The translations under genes were made by a program, and so were the position numbers. From the NCBI GenBank assembly GCA_050301235.1, contig JBNKZD010000054.1, positions 29,665-93,664 on the forward strand: DNA of 64,000 nucleotides, written 5' to 3'. The DNA comes from JAFGIN01 sp050301235. GTDB lineage: Bacteria; Fibrobacterota; Chitinivibrionia; Chitinivibrionales; Chitinispirillaceae. A model generated the notes under the pieces. That model had not been told where the DNA came from and ran no database searches. It was given only the letters and a program-made list of their open reading frames with translations. Shown in pieces: positions 45,945 through 54,672 of this stretch. Each line of letters opens with the position of its first letter. Within the stretch, counting starts at the first letter, position 1.

Positions 45945-48900
45945 TTATCTGCTCAAATATCTTTCTGAAAACATGTTATCGTCAATATCGATATCATTTT
46001 CTGTTTTGTTCATTTCCATAATAGTTTTACTGCCTTTGAGGACATTCTGCATTATGACTTTTTCAAAACTCCAGTATTTACCAATCAATTGTGCCCCTTC
46101 CACTGTGAGTTTTTTCCAAAGGGTATTTCCTTCATCGAAATAGTGGACTTCAACGGGAACATATTTTTCTTTGTCAATCCAGTTAATCATTTTTGAATAA
46201 GATGAACCAGCTTTTTTCGGTAAAGCTAACAGCTTGTAACAATCAACTCCATTTTTCTTTTCTTCACCTTCCAGTTTAATATCGTAATCTTCCCGCATAT
46301 CCTTAGTAGACATATCCTCATAAGAGAAATCAGAATTGTTGACAGACTGATTTTTCTGGTGACTAGCAATTTTTCTGACTCGTGCTGTACGCGGTGAATA
46401 AAACCAGATATCATCCCCATCATTGAGCATCAAAATTTTCATGCCTTTGATTCTTGCAGGTTCGATATATTCCATAAGGCTTTTCTTACCTTTATCTGCA
46501 GAGTAACTCAAGAGTTTCGATACGTTCTCACTGCCGTCGTTCGTATAGACCTTCTGTACCATCTCCACCTTTGATGTTTGCGGAGTCTGATTAGCCTCTG
46601 CTTTGTCCAGTATCTCATCAACTGTAATGGCAAATCCGCAAAACGTTATAGCCAGAATCAATGCAGATATCTTTATCATCGTATCCTCCTTTTTTAAGTT
46701 TTTATTTCTATTATTCGCATTATCACTTTTGACATCTTTTTTATTGAACATTTTTTCCCACAGCGTAATAATAGCAGGCAATACATATGCACTGCTGACA
46801 AAACAGGCTCCAACTCCGTAGAAGAGAGTCATTCCAAATGCTGCCATCCCGTCATGAACACCCAGGGCCATCGAACCGAATCCAATCATGGTAGTAAGTG
46901 AAGTAAGCAAAATTGCACGCCCCGTAAATTTCATCACCAGAGGAATGGAACCCTTACCTTCAATCCGATAACGATGCAGGATATGCACCCCATCATCAAT
47001 ACCGATGCCTATTATCAGTGGCAATGCCATAAAATTCATCATACTGAGTTTCATTCCAGATGCCGCCATCAGACCAAGCATCCAGAGAGTACCCATTCCA
47101 AGCGGAATTGCCGAAAGAAGAGTGTACTTGAATGATCTGAAATCAATCATGAGAAACAATACAATTGCGATTGCCCCCATGATAGTTGCATCACGACCCT
47201 TCTCGGCCATTAATTTCATGAGTAATTGTGTTATTACTGGCATTCCGGTAATGCGCTCGTTGACTTTCATTGTTTGTTCATTAAAATTCTTGAGACTTTT
47301 CTCATTCCATATATATCCTTTCGGGTATACATTGATCAATAGATCATTATTTTTCTGGTTGATATAGCGTTTCCTGATATCCTCAGGAAGGTTTTCAAAG
47401 GTCACCAGTTCGGTCCCGGTCATGTTGATAAGTCTGCTCTTTAGAACCCCGCCTGCAATTCTCTGGTAGTTATTTAATTGAGGGAGTTTAACATTCGCTG
47501 AATCGATTTTATTTGCGAGTGCAAGAACGTAAGAGCTATTATCATCCCTGCCTGCGATCTGATCACATTTGCGAATTATTTTATTGTTTTCACCATTTGA
47601 CATAATCGACATTTCACCAATTTCTACTATGTTCTGATGCAGACGAATTAGTTCCCGGTTAAGTTTCTGCACATCAACAGCAGTGAGCGTTATCGCCGGG
47701 GTGTTGTTGATAAGTTTTTCCCTGAAGGCTTCAATTACAGATACATTGTTTTTCTGAACTGATTCATCAGGAAGAAACTCAGTTATAGCATCGACAGAAC
47801 CAATCAGCCCGGTACGGTTCCCCGTTTTCTTGAACTCTTCTGTTAATCTGCGACACTCCTCCAGATTACGAGCTTTTACCAGAGCGAAATCCGGGGAAAT
47901 TTCGAATTTGTCGAGAATGGTTTTCTGGGTATTCTGGCTTGGAGTTCCTTTGGGCTGAAGCTCCATCAGGTCATATTCCCATTGCATATTCAATGCGCCA
48001 CTAAACGAGAAAACAACCAGAACTATTGCAACAACCAGTACAGATATCGCCACCGGGAGTTTTCCAAGAAATCTTCCCGACGCTGAGAGAAAGCCAAACT
48101 GGAATGGTCGCAGTAGTATAGAAAAAACCGGTAATTTAAAAAATGCAGAAAATGGTTTTGTCATTGAACGCCACACGGAGACAACAAATCCCATTTTGCA
48201 CGTGATTAGAAGATTTGCGATAACTGAGTAACCTTTATTATCCCACACGATCATTGATGGAAGCATCACCATCTGGGTGATCAACGTAATGATAATTCCA
48301 AGTCCCATGGCGATTCCCATCTGAGAATATGCTGCGAACCCTGTGAGAGGAAGGCATAAAAAAACAATTGCAGTAGTCAACGCTCCGGTAATTACACCGG
48401 TTCCCACCCTTTTATACATATAATGGATAGATTCTTTAACAGATTTACCCATTTCTATTCCGTCGCGAAAACCCGATATAAAATGGATACCAAAATCAAT
48501 ACCGAGTCCGATAAGTACTATGCCGAACCCTGCGGACATCATGTTGAGATAACGGAACAGAAGTGCCAGAATTCCCGCTGTCCAGATTATTCCAACGACA
48601 AGGGTTATTACTGAAAAAAATGGTGATTTCCATTCTCCGAACGAGCCGATAAGAAGGACTAAAATTATACATAAAGCGATGACACTGGGCCAGCTGAAAT
48701 CTTTGGCCAGAACATTATTTTCGTCAATTTGCATCATCATAAGACCTGTACGACTGATATTACAATCCGGATACAGTTGTCTTATCGCATTCAGAGAGTC
48801 ATCGATACGGTATCCCAGGTACATCAAATCCTCGAATTCATTATAACTGACCGCAGGTTGCAGCATCATCAACAGTACGGTATTGTCGGAAGAGAAATAA

Positions 48901-49631
48901 TATTGAGGACCGGCAATGAAATCGGTAACTGCTTCGACCGTCGCACCTGAGTCGCCTTTTTCTACATAGAGTTCCAGACTCTGCAGAAATCTGCGAATTC
49001 CCTCAAGCCCCTGTACAGCCTGTGCCTCACCATCAAGAGTGGTCAGATTGTCGGCATCCTCAATAAATTCCTTTTCGAAATTATTATTAATATTCCCGAT
49101 AAGATCAGGTAAAGCAAGAGAGCTGAACATGGTAAGCGTATTTTCCAGGTCTTTTGGTTTCTGAATAATGAATCCATGTTCAGACATGAATTCATTATCA
49201 AGTTTGTAATCGACACGCTTAACCAGATTCAGGGTATCATAGCTGATATCATCTGGCCGTAACCCTTTCATGAGTGCGACTTTATGTTTCAGTTTCAGAT
49301 TGACATTTTGAGCCGGTTTGAGGTTGTAGATTTGCTGCAGCCGTGAAGCCAGATCGTCCGCAGCTTTCTGCATCAGTTTTGTATCTTTGCCGGAGTTCTC
49401 AATAGTAATCATTACCGTAGCATCAGAAGAATAATCTTCAATAATCTCAAGATACTCACTTACCTGAGGTATATCCTTTGGCATCATTTCTGCGAACTGA
49501 GTTTTAATGCTTAGTCTTGTTGTCGCTGCAAGCATAGCCACCGTGATAATTGCACATACAATCAGAATCTTACCCGGATGCTTGACAACAACACCCGACA
49601 GTACATCAAAAAATTTCTCACGTAATGTCAT
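45945..49631 (-). CDS. RND-superfamily (MMPL-like) exporter fused in frame to a LolA-like protein
   Basis: 1228 residues. Residues 1-970 are an RND exporter: helix 1 at 18-38, a large periplasmic loop, a helix block around 315-490 with GIGLDFG-like and GVITGALTTAIVFLCLPLTG motifs, a second loop, and a last block (FRSFKYTLLSAIPLG, GIGIDDGVHILHRY). Instead of a stop, a short Lys/Asn linker leads to Met985, followed by a signal-like helix (IKISALILAITFCGFA) and a 220-residue domain of LolA/outer-membrane lipoprotein-sorting type (DIWFYSPRTARVRKI, GVDCYKLLALPKKAG). Met985 has its own AAGGAGGA site (46684-46691), so a separate 244-residue protein may also be made. AAGGAG precedes the main ATG. Confidence 0.85.
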   Translation of the reverse strand: MTLREKFFDVLSGVVVKHPGKILIVCAIITVAMLAATTRLSIKTQFAEMMPKDIPQVSEYLEIIEDYSSDATVMITIENSGKDTKLMQKAADDLASRLQQIYNLKPAQNVNLKLKHKVALMKGLRPDDISYDTLNLVKRVDYKLDNEFMSEHGFIIQKPKDLENTLTMFSSLALPDLIGNINNNFEKEFIEDADNLTTLDGEAQAVQGLEGIRRFLQSLELYVEKGDSGATVEAVTDFIAGPQYYFSSDNTVLLMMLQPAVSYNEFEDLMYLGYRIDDSLNAIRQLYPDCNISRTGLMMMQIDENNVLAKDFSWPSVIALCIILVLLIGSFGEWKSPFFSVITLVVGIIWTAGILALLFRYLNMMSAGFGIVLIGLGIDFGIHFISGFRDGIEMGKSVKESIHYMYKRVGTGVITGALTTAIVFLCLPLTGFAAYSQMGIAMGLGIIITLITQMVMLPSMIVWDNKGYSVIANLLITCKMGFVVSVWRSMTKPFSAFFKLPVFSILLRPFQFGFLSASGRFLGKLPVAISVLVVAIVLVVFSFSGALNMQWEYDLMELQPKGTPSQNTQKTILDKFEISPDFALVKARNLEECRRLTEEFKKTGNRTGLIGSVDAITEFLPDESVQKNNVSVIEAFREKLINNTPAITLTAVDVQKLNRELIRLHQNIVEIGEMSIMSNGENNKIIRKCDQIAGRDDNSSYVLALANKIDSANVKLPQLNNYQRIAGGVLKSRLINMTGTELVTFENLPEDIRKRYINQKNNDLLINVYPKGYIWNEKSLKNFNEQTMKVNERITGMPVITQLLMKLMAEKGRDATIMGAIAIVLFLMIDFRSFKYTLLSAIPLGMGTLWMLGLMAASGMKLSMMNFMALPLIIGIGIDDGVHILHRYRIEGKGSIPLVMKFTGRAILLTSLTTMIGFGSMALGVHDGMAAFGMTLFYGVGACFVSSAYVLPAIITLWEKMFNKKDVKSDNANNRNKNLKKEDTMIKISALILAITFCGFAITVDEILDKAEANQTPQTSKVEMVQKVYTNDGSENVSKLLSYSADKGKKSLMEYIEPARIKGMKILMLNDGDDIWFYSPRTARVRKIASHQKNQSVNNSDFSYEDMSTKDMREDYDIKLEGEEKKNGVDCYKLLALPKKAGSSYSKMINWIDKEKYVPVEVHYFDEGNTLWKKLTVEGAQLIGKYWSFEKVIMQNVLKGSKTIMEMNKTENDIDIDDNMFSERYLSR
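46677..46692 (-). promoter_or_regulatory. Internal ribosome-binding site and start for the LolA-like domain
   Basis: AAGGAGGA on the minus strand (46691-46684), 4 nt before the in-frame ATG at 46679-46677. It would start a 244-residue exported LolA-like protein with a proper signal peptide. It lies inside the longer open frame, which has no stop between the RND part and this ATG. Confidence 0.75.
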
Positions 49632-49667
49632 GAAAATCGCTCCTTGTTTCCAGAGAATCAGCCAATC

Positions 49668-50624
49668 TTACATTTCGTTATCAAAATTCTCTGCGATTGT
49701 CTCTTTTTTGGGTAGTGCAGCGGCCAGAGCCTTGTTCATCAGGTGAGGTACTTCCGATGGAACAAGAATGACCGACCCTTTGCTCTTTACCGCATCAAGT
49801 AAAAGGTTAAGTGACCGAAGTGTTAGCGCTTCATCATTACCCTTATACTTTTGTGAAGCCTGAGCGTATTTTTCAGCAAGCTCTATCTCTGCGGAACCTA
49901 GAATTACACGTGCATTTTTCTCTCTTTCAGCCTGTGCTTCCCTGCTTATAGAATCCTCAAGCTCACTTGGAACAACAATAGCCTTTATCTCAACAGAAAG
50001 TGAAGTTATCCCCCAAGGGTTGGTTTTCGCATCCAGAATATTCTGAAGCTCCTGCCCTATTTCATTCCGGTCTGTAAGCAGCCTTGCAAGAGTTGTTTTA
50101 CCAATAATATCCCTGAGTGCCGTTTTTGCACTGAGAGGAACTGCAGCTTTATAGTTTTCAACTTCAAGTGAAGCTTTTGCAGCATCCCAGATCATCCAGA
50201 ACATGATTGCATCAATAAAAATCGGTACAGCATCTTTTGTAAGCACTTTTTCAACAGAAAAATCGGTAACTGTTACTCTACAGTCGATATAACCACATGG
50301 GGTGTCTACAAATGGTATGATGAAAAATAGTCCTGGCCCTCTGGTTTTGATATATCGACCAAGACGAAGAATTGGTACTCGCTCCCACTCAAGTGCAATT
50401 CGTAATGAAAGGGCAGCCAATCCAAATAGTGTGGCCAGAGTAACCAACATAAGAGAGTGAGGTTTTGCATTTAATCTGACAGATAGAAAAACCAAACCTG
50501 CAGCAATGACCAGGAGTATGATATTGATTTTATATCGTTTTAAACCAAACAGATATTTGTTCAGCGCCCAGATAACAGGGTTAAACTCTTTCGATTCCTG
50601 ATATTCCTTATTTTTTGATGCCAT
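49668..50624 (-). CDS. SPFH/band-7 (stomatin-like) membrane protein
   Basis: About 318 residues from the ATG at 50624, with GGGAGA just upstream (the frame is open 15 codons further, inside the GntR gene). Two N-terminal hydrophobic segments (about 33-50 and 56-80) precede a clear SPFH domain: RYIKTRGPGLFFIIPFVD, VEKVLTKDAVPIFIDAIMFWMI, LRDIIGKTTLARLLTDRNEIG, then the Ala/Glu-rich coiled coil (SISREAQAEREKNARVI). SPFH proteins oligomerise at membranes and organise microdomains or protect other membrane proteins. It overlaps the GntR gene by 17 bp and lies 36 bp before the RND gene, so it may scaffold the exporter. Confidence 0.9.
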   Translation of the reverse strand: MASKNKEYQESKEFNPVIWALNKYLFGLKRYKINIILLVIAAGLVFLSVRLNAKPHSLMLVTLATLFGLAALSLRIALEWERVPILRLGRYIKTRGPGLFFIIPFVDTPCGYIDCRVTVTDFSVEKVLTKDAVPIFIDAIMFWMIWDAAKASLEVENYKAAVPLSAKTALRDIIGKTTLARLLTDRNEIGQELQNILDAKTNPWGITSLSVEIKAIVVPSELEDSISREAQAEREKNARVILGSAEIELAEKYAQASQKYKGNDEALTLRSLNLLLDAVKSKGSVILVPSEVPHLMNKALAAALPKKETIAENFDNEM

Positions 50625-51033
50625 TTCGCGATCTCCCTTCACTATCTTTCTTTGTACGCTCCTGAACAATTTTATTTAAAGTCGAAATAACCTCTTGTGA
50701 ATGCAACCCAATAGCCGCTATTTCATCCAGAAACTTGCTGCAAATCCTTTCAACCTCTCTCTGCTTCTCTTCGGGATGTAACTCGGTGTTTCGTTCAGAA
50801 ACAAACGTCCCAGTCCCCTGCTGGGTATTAACCACACCACGAATCTCAAGTTCACTGTAGGCTTTTGATATAGTATTGAGGTTTACCTGAAGATCTACCG
50901 CCAGCTGCCGCACAGTAGGCAGACGTTCACCTGGTTTCAGCATTCCATTGGCAACGCCAAAAATGACCTGATTAACTATCTGACGGTAATATGGAACCCC
51001 ACTGGAGTTACTCAGAGAGAAGGAAAATGCCAA
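50608..51033 (-). CDS. GntR-family regulator, YtrA-like
   Basis: About 141 residues from the TTG at 51033, chosen because AGGAGGGG lies 6 nt upstream and because a TTG at 51093 would sit above the predicted transcription start. The winged helix-turn-helix is typical: PYYRQIVNQVIFGVANGMLK, LPTVRQLAVDLQVNLNTISK, ELEIRGVVNTQQGTGTFVS. Only a short helical tail follows, as in the YtrA subgroup that represses operons for membrane transporters. It is the first gene of the SPFH-RND-barrel operon, with a promoter and overlapping inverted repeat at 51072-51110, so autorepression is likely. Confidence 0.88.
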   Translation of the reverse strand: MAFSFSLSNSSGVPYYRQIVNQVIFGVANGMLKPGERLPTVRQLAVDLQVNLNTISKAYSELEIRGVVNTQQGTGTFVSERNTELHPEEKQREVERICSKFLDEIAAIGLHSQEVISTLNKIVQERTKKDSEGRSRNGIKK

Positions 51034-51071
51034 ATCAGCCCCTCCTATTGTTTTATTGTCATAGATAACTA

Positions 51072-51110
51072 TTACACTACAATTATAGTACAATCCGGGG
51101 ATAATGTCAA
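51072..51110 (-). promoter_or_regulatory. Sigma-70 promoter with overlapping GntR operator
   Basis: Minus strand: TTGACA (51110-51105), a 17-nt spacer and TATAAT (51087-51082), an exact consensus pair. An imperfect inverted repeat, TTGTACTA-taattg-TAGTGTAA (51093-51072), covers the -10 box. YtrA-type regulators bind such palindromes, so the site probably allows the GntR protein to repress its own operon. Confidence 0.75.
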
Positions 51111-51175
51111 ATAGTTTTTAGAAAACTGCTTTTTTTTCGGGTGATATTAAGGCTGGGTTTACAGCAGGAAATATA

Positions 51176-51418
51176 ATACCTGTGAACTCGCCGATTTCTT
51201 GACGCGACTAGCTTCGATTCCTTTGATAATTGCTCTCAGAGCTTTTAGCATTATTCATTCTAAGGGCAATAAATTCCAGTACGATCGCACTGGAATTTAT
51301 TGTACAACCAGCCCTTTAGACCTTATCACCAGAAAGACAAAACCTTTAAATCTCTGAACCGATACTAAAGGGCACTGTGCTATTCATCGCAGATAAATCG
51401 GCAAGTTCAGGTTTAAAT
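51176..51418. mobile_element. Inverted-repeat element, copy 1 (MITE-like or structured RNA)
   Basis: Terminal inverted repeats: GAACTCGCCGATTT (51184-51197) and AAATCGGCAAGTTC (51395-51408), 13 of 14 matching. Inside is a perfect 13-bp hairpin (51268-51280 with 51289-51301). It shares the order and several words (CTTGACGCGA, ATTCCAGTAC, CTTATCACC...AAAACCTT) with the element at 61949-62194. It has no coding frame. It ends 4-8 bp from the stop of the neighbouring minus-strand gene, as the second copy also does. Confidence 0.65.
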
Positions 51419-51422
51419 ACTA

Positions 51423-53147
51423 TCAGGATGGTTCTGTAACAACCAGATTCATCTCTTTCCAGAATCGTCTTTGGACAAGGTCTACTCCGTATCCATTTGT
51501 TCCCAGGTATTGCACACGCAAATGAAAACTGTATGCCATGGTCGAACAGGTAATAGTAGCGCCTGACCTGGTGGCAATAGGAAAGGGGACTGAACCGTTA
51601 ATCACTCCATTCCAGGTTGAATGAGGCACTGGACGAGGAATTATTACTGTGTCACCCGCACTCTGTGCATAGCGGCCACGAGATGCAGACACCTGATAGT
51701 TATCAAGATGCCCCTGAGGGTTATATACCGTTACCCGACAAGTGATTGTGCGGGTAGAATCAAGGATTACATCACCACAAACGCTAGATTCCGGACTGGC
51801 AATGTCAAAACTTGCATCGGGCATGCTGTTATCGATTCTGATCATTGGCATCTCTTGTGTCACCACCGGAACATTAGATGCATTAAAACCAGTAATGCGT
51901 AATTTGTAATAACCATCTACATAATTATGAGTATTCCATACCATTTTCAGCGCATGTTCTAGCCAGTTTCCTTCAGGTTGGATATCAATATTCTGAAATG
52001 GCCCACCTATAGGCCCCATAGACTTGGATTCCCAACGATGTGTTGTGTCGTTCCATTCTAGATTAGTCAATGAATCCTGTATATTTTTCCAGGTCTCTCC
52101 ACTTAATTGTGTGCCGGTATTGTCTGTTTTGAGTGTTTCTATTGTATAGTTAGTTACCGCAAGAGACGATGCAAAAAGACCGTAAATACGGAGATATCCA
52201 CAGAATGGATGACAACTGAATGTACCACATGGATCTCCGGGTTGTGCGTATGCATACCCGTTTACGATACGGGTTGTATCAACAGGTAATAACCCTATAC
52301 TATTGAATTGGAAACCCGTTGCCGGAGGTATACCATTACCTCCCAGAGGGATTATAAGATCTGATGGTATAGTATAATCCCGATGAAAATCGGTGCTTAT
52401 ATTCCAATCAAACGATGTCATTGGTGCATCAAAGATTTTTGTCCAGGTACCATTCACGAATTGATAGAAACGAGCCCTGATATCCGGTTGTGCATCAAAT
52501 CCCAGATTTAGTTCTGGCTGCACAGGCTTGAAAGGAGAAAACTCGGATTCTCTGGCAAGAATTGTACCTTTACTTTTCCATAAACGGCCGAACTTGAATT
52601 TAAACTCATAGTCTCCAGTAGCGTTCGAATAGGCACTTCCCAGATAGTCATCCCTGAGAAGCAAACCTGGTAAATGAGGGGTTCCGGGTAGAGGCGATTC
52701 TTTAAATGAATCGACTTCATAAAAGTCTATTCGACAGCCTGGAAGAGGCTCAAAATAGGTTGGAAATTGTGTAAATACTTTTCCATGAATATAATAGGTC
52801 TGGATTCTTTTTTTTATAATATCAAGATACGATTTGGGAAGCGAAAAGTTGAGTGAAAGCGCCCTGGCATTTTTGATGGAACCGGAATCTGTAAATCGTG
52901 ATTGCGGAATGATGCGTTTTAATGCCATTGTTCCAGCCTCAGAAGGTGTAACTGAAGCAGGATACAGTGCTACTTCAACTGTTGCTGGTAACGATTCAGC
53001 TTCAATTTCAAGCGTATAAAGTCCATTGCCATCAAGGGATGCTTCACCAAGTAAGTTCCCCTCATTTAGAACACCGATGTTAAACATTCCCCGTTCGATG
53101 TCTGAATCGGCAACATTTTCTAGCTTACCCTTAACATAATACTTCAT
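51423..53147 (-). CDS. Large uncharacterised beta-rich protein, 574 aa
   Basis: Start at the ATG 53147, fixed by AGGAGG upstream; the frame opens 16 codons earlier without a ribosome site. There is no signal peptide or membrane helix. The protein appears to be a chain of beta-sandwich modules. One resembles a transthyretin/carboxypeptidase-regulatory-like domain (LPGCRIDFYEVD then LGSAYSNATGDYEFKFKFG). The middle holds a Cys-rich turn (GDPCGTFSCHPFCGYL) and the end an Ig-like segment (RTITCRVTVYNPQGHLDNYQV). It may be exported by a route without a classical signal or act in the cytoplasm; I cannot say. It stands alone beside an inverted-repeat element. Confidence 0.6.
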   Translation of the reverse strand: MKYYVKGKLENVADSDIERGMFNIGVLNEGNLLGEASLDGNGLYTLEIEAESLPATVEVALYPASVTPSEAGTMALKRIIPQSRFTDSGSIKNARALSLNFSLPKSYLDIIKKRIQTYYIHGKVFTQFPTYFEPLPGCRIDFYEVDSFKESPLPGTPHLPGLLLRDDYLGSAYSNATGDYEFKFKFGRLWKSKGTILARESEFSPFKPVQPELNLGFDAQPDIRARFYQFVNGTWTKIFDAPMTSFDWNISTDFHRDYTIPSDLIIPLGGNGIPPATGFQFNSIGLLPVDTTRIVNGYAYAQPGDPCGTFSCHPFCGYLRIYGLFASSLAVTNYTIETLKTDNTGTQLSGETWKNIQDSLTNLEWNDTTHRWESKSMGPIGGPFQNIDIQPEGNWLEHALKMVWNTHNYVDGYYKLRITGFNASNVPVVTQEMPMIRIDNSMPDASFDIASPESSVCGDVILDSTRTITCRVTVYNPQGHLDNYQVSASRGRYAQSAGDTVIIPRPVPHSTWNGVINGSVPFPIATRSGATITCSTMAYSFHLRVQYLGTNGYGVDLVQRRFWKEMNLVVTEPS

Positions 53148-53643
53148 GATTCCTCCTGGTAAATGTGAAATAGGAAAAGGATTTCTGCAGTACAAAACAT
53201 TTTAGAATGTGCGAGATAATCAAGATATACAGTTGACTCTTCATTTTATAATCATTCGATTAGAGCTTACAATTTAGTGGATCGAACGTTTTGCACACAT
53301 TAAATGCAATTTGGATAAGACAGTTAGAGAAATATTTTTAATGTGTTAATTGCTATTTTGTTAATTAATATAATTCGAGAACACTATTGTGTCAAATTAA
53401 ATAATATAGAAAAACATGCTCACAATCCTATATCAATCTACAAGAAAAATTCACAAATAATCTCTGTAACTTATTGAATTATAGCCAGGTAATGAAACGA
53501 AATGTTCACAGACCGTGAGCGAAATCTGTATATAGTGTATTGAAATAATTAATTATTCAAGGTATATTATTTTTCAGATGGTGATTACGATCTGTTTGAA
53601 TTGATACTAAATTACCCTAACCGAAAAAAAGTACAGGTGTATC
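53148..53643. other. AT-rich non-coding region
   Basis: About 500 bp, very AT-rich, between the unknown gene and a broken TIGR02147-like gene. No open frame, repeat or clear promoter pair was seen. Confidence 0.5.
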
Positions 53644-53940
53644 ATGGAACAACAAAATAAAAAGTAAGACAAAAAACCGGGATTGCCGGATATCTTCGGG
53701 CATCTTGATTATCGTACCTATCTCAAAGATGTGTGTATTGGAAAAAAAGAGCAGAATTCTCATTTTTCGTACAGGTATCTTTCACAGAAACTTGGTATCA
53801 GATCAGCCGGCTTTTTATCATGGGTACTTCAAGGCAAAAGAAACCTTTCTCCCAAACTAGTTATAGAAATTGCCCGGTATTTTAGACTGAGTGTCACTGA
53901 AAGCAGTTACTTATCTTCTGCAGGGGTAAAAATGGTTTGA
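53644..53940 (+). pseudogene. TIGR02147-like protein, 5' remnant
   Basis: The translated segment PDIFGHLDYRTYLKDVC, then NSHFSYRYLSQKLGI, FLSWVLQGKRNLS and LVIEIARYFRLSVTESSYL is the N-terminal half of TIGR02147, a DNA-binding-like family greatly expanded in Fibrobacter. The ATG at 53644 is in frame but a TAA follows after seven codons (53665-53667). Translation could restart only at a TTG. The frame ends after about 85 residues where the family has roughly 270. So there are two lesions, an early stop and a lost C-terminus. Confidence 0.8.
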
Positions 53941-54327
53941 GAATGATGCTATAACTGGAGTAAAAGGGGTATATGGTGTACGCGGATGCGGTTCCGTTGT
54001 TGATTACGAGTTACCTGAAAATCCGATCGAATATATCGCTACTGTTACTAAACCAGTAGAAACTTCACATGCAGCACAGAGAATTACAGGGATTCATGCA
54101 AGTGTTTCAGGAATTTCCTTGCATTTCACGGGAGTAAATCCAATTCACATATCGTCCTTTCAGATATGAAGGGAAGGGTCCTTGAAAGTAGAAGTATAAC
54201 TCCAGGGCAAAAGAATCTTCTATTAGGTGCAAAATTGGCAAAGCAGTTATCTTACGGTATCTATTTAGTATCAATAATTGAAAATGGCAGTAATATACAG
54301 ACTGTATCCTGTTCGGTTTTACATTGA
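53941..54327 (+). pseudogene. 3' remnant of a secreted protein with C-terminal sorting-like domain
   Basis: One frame reads AITGVKGVYGVRGCGSVV through TKPVETSHAAQRITGIHASV to about 54130. The sense then passes to the next frame, IVLSDMKGRVLESRSITPG then LSYGIYLVSIIENGSNIQ, ending at TGA 54325. The second part has the pattern of a C-terminal surface/secretion sorting domain (SDMKGR, GIYLV). A one-base shift around 54120-54130 breaks the gene, and its 5' end is gone. It abuts the TIGR02147 remnant, suggesting a deletion that joined two genes. Confidence 0.65.
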
Positions 54328-54408
54328 CATTTAAGGTGCAGATGGTAGAATTCACTGCACCTTTTTATATATATTTGTTTTTTGCTTATGGCCATGCAAT
54401 AATTGCTG

Positions 54409-54672
54409 TCAGCCAATAATTTTCAGCATATCGTCATGTTCAACCACCGGGGTGATATAATCTGCATTCAAATCGGTCCAACGGTAAAACCATTTACCAA
54501 GTACAAACCCATCTTCAGCCTCAGCTACTCCCCAGGCTTTGTTATGTGTAACTGAAAACCAGATTCCTTTCAACTGAACGCCTTCAGGTACCGCTTCATG
54601 GATTTTTTTGAACCTCGCGAAAACAGCATTTCGTTGCTCTGGTTTTATTTCGCTGGTAAATAAAAATAACAT
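54409..54672 (-). CDS. Small DUF3303-like protein
   Basis: About 87 residues from the ATG at 54672, with AAGGAG 8 nt upstream. The order MLFLFTSEIKPEQRNAVFARF, VQLKGIWFSVTHNKAWGVAE, FYRWTDLNADYITPVVEHDD matches the small ferredoxin-like DUF3303 type, where MLF...I.PE.R and W...D...TPV recur. Function unknown; such proteins are small cytosolic dimers of an alpha/beta fold. It stands alone in a region of gene remnants and appears intact. Confidence 0.7.
   Translation of the reverse strand: MLFLFTSEIKPEQRNAVFARFKKIHEAVPEGVQLKGIWFSVTHNKAWGVAEAEDGFVLGKWFYRWTDLNADYITPVVEHDDMLKIIG

Noticed and set aside
54107..54355. 82-codon minus-strand frame
   Set aside because: It lies antisense to the remnant with the recognisable sorting domain and has no family look.
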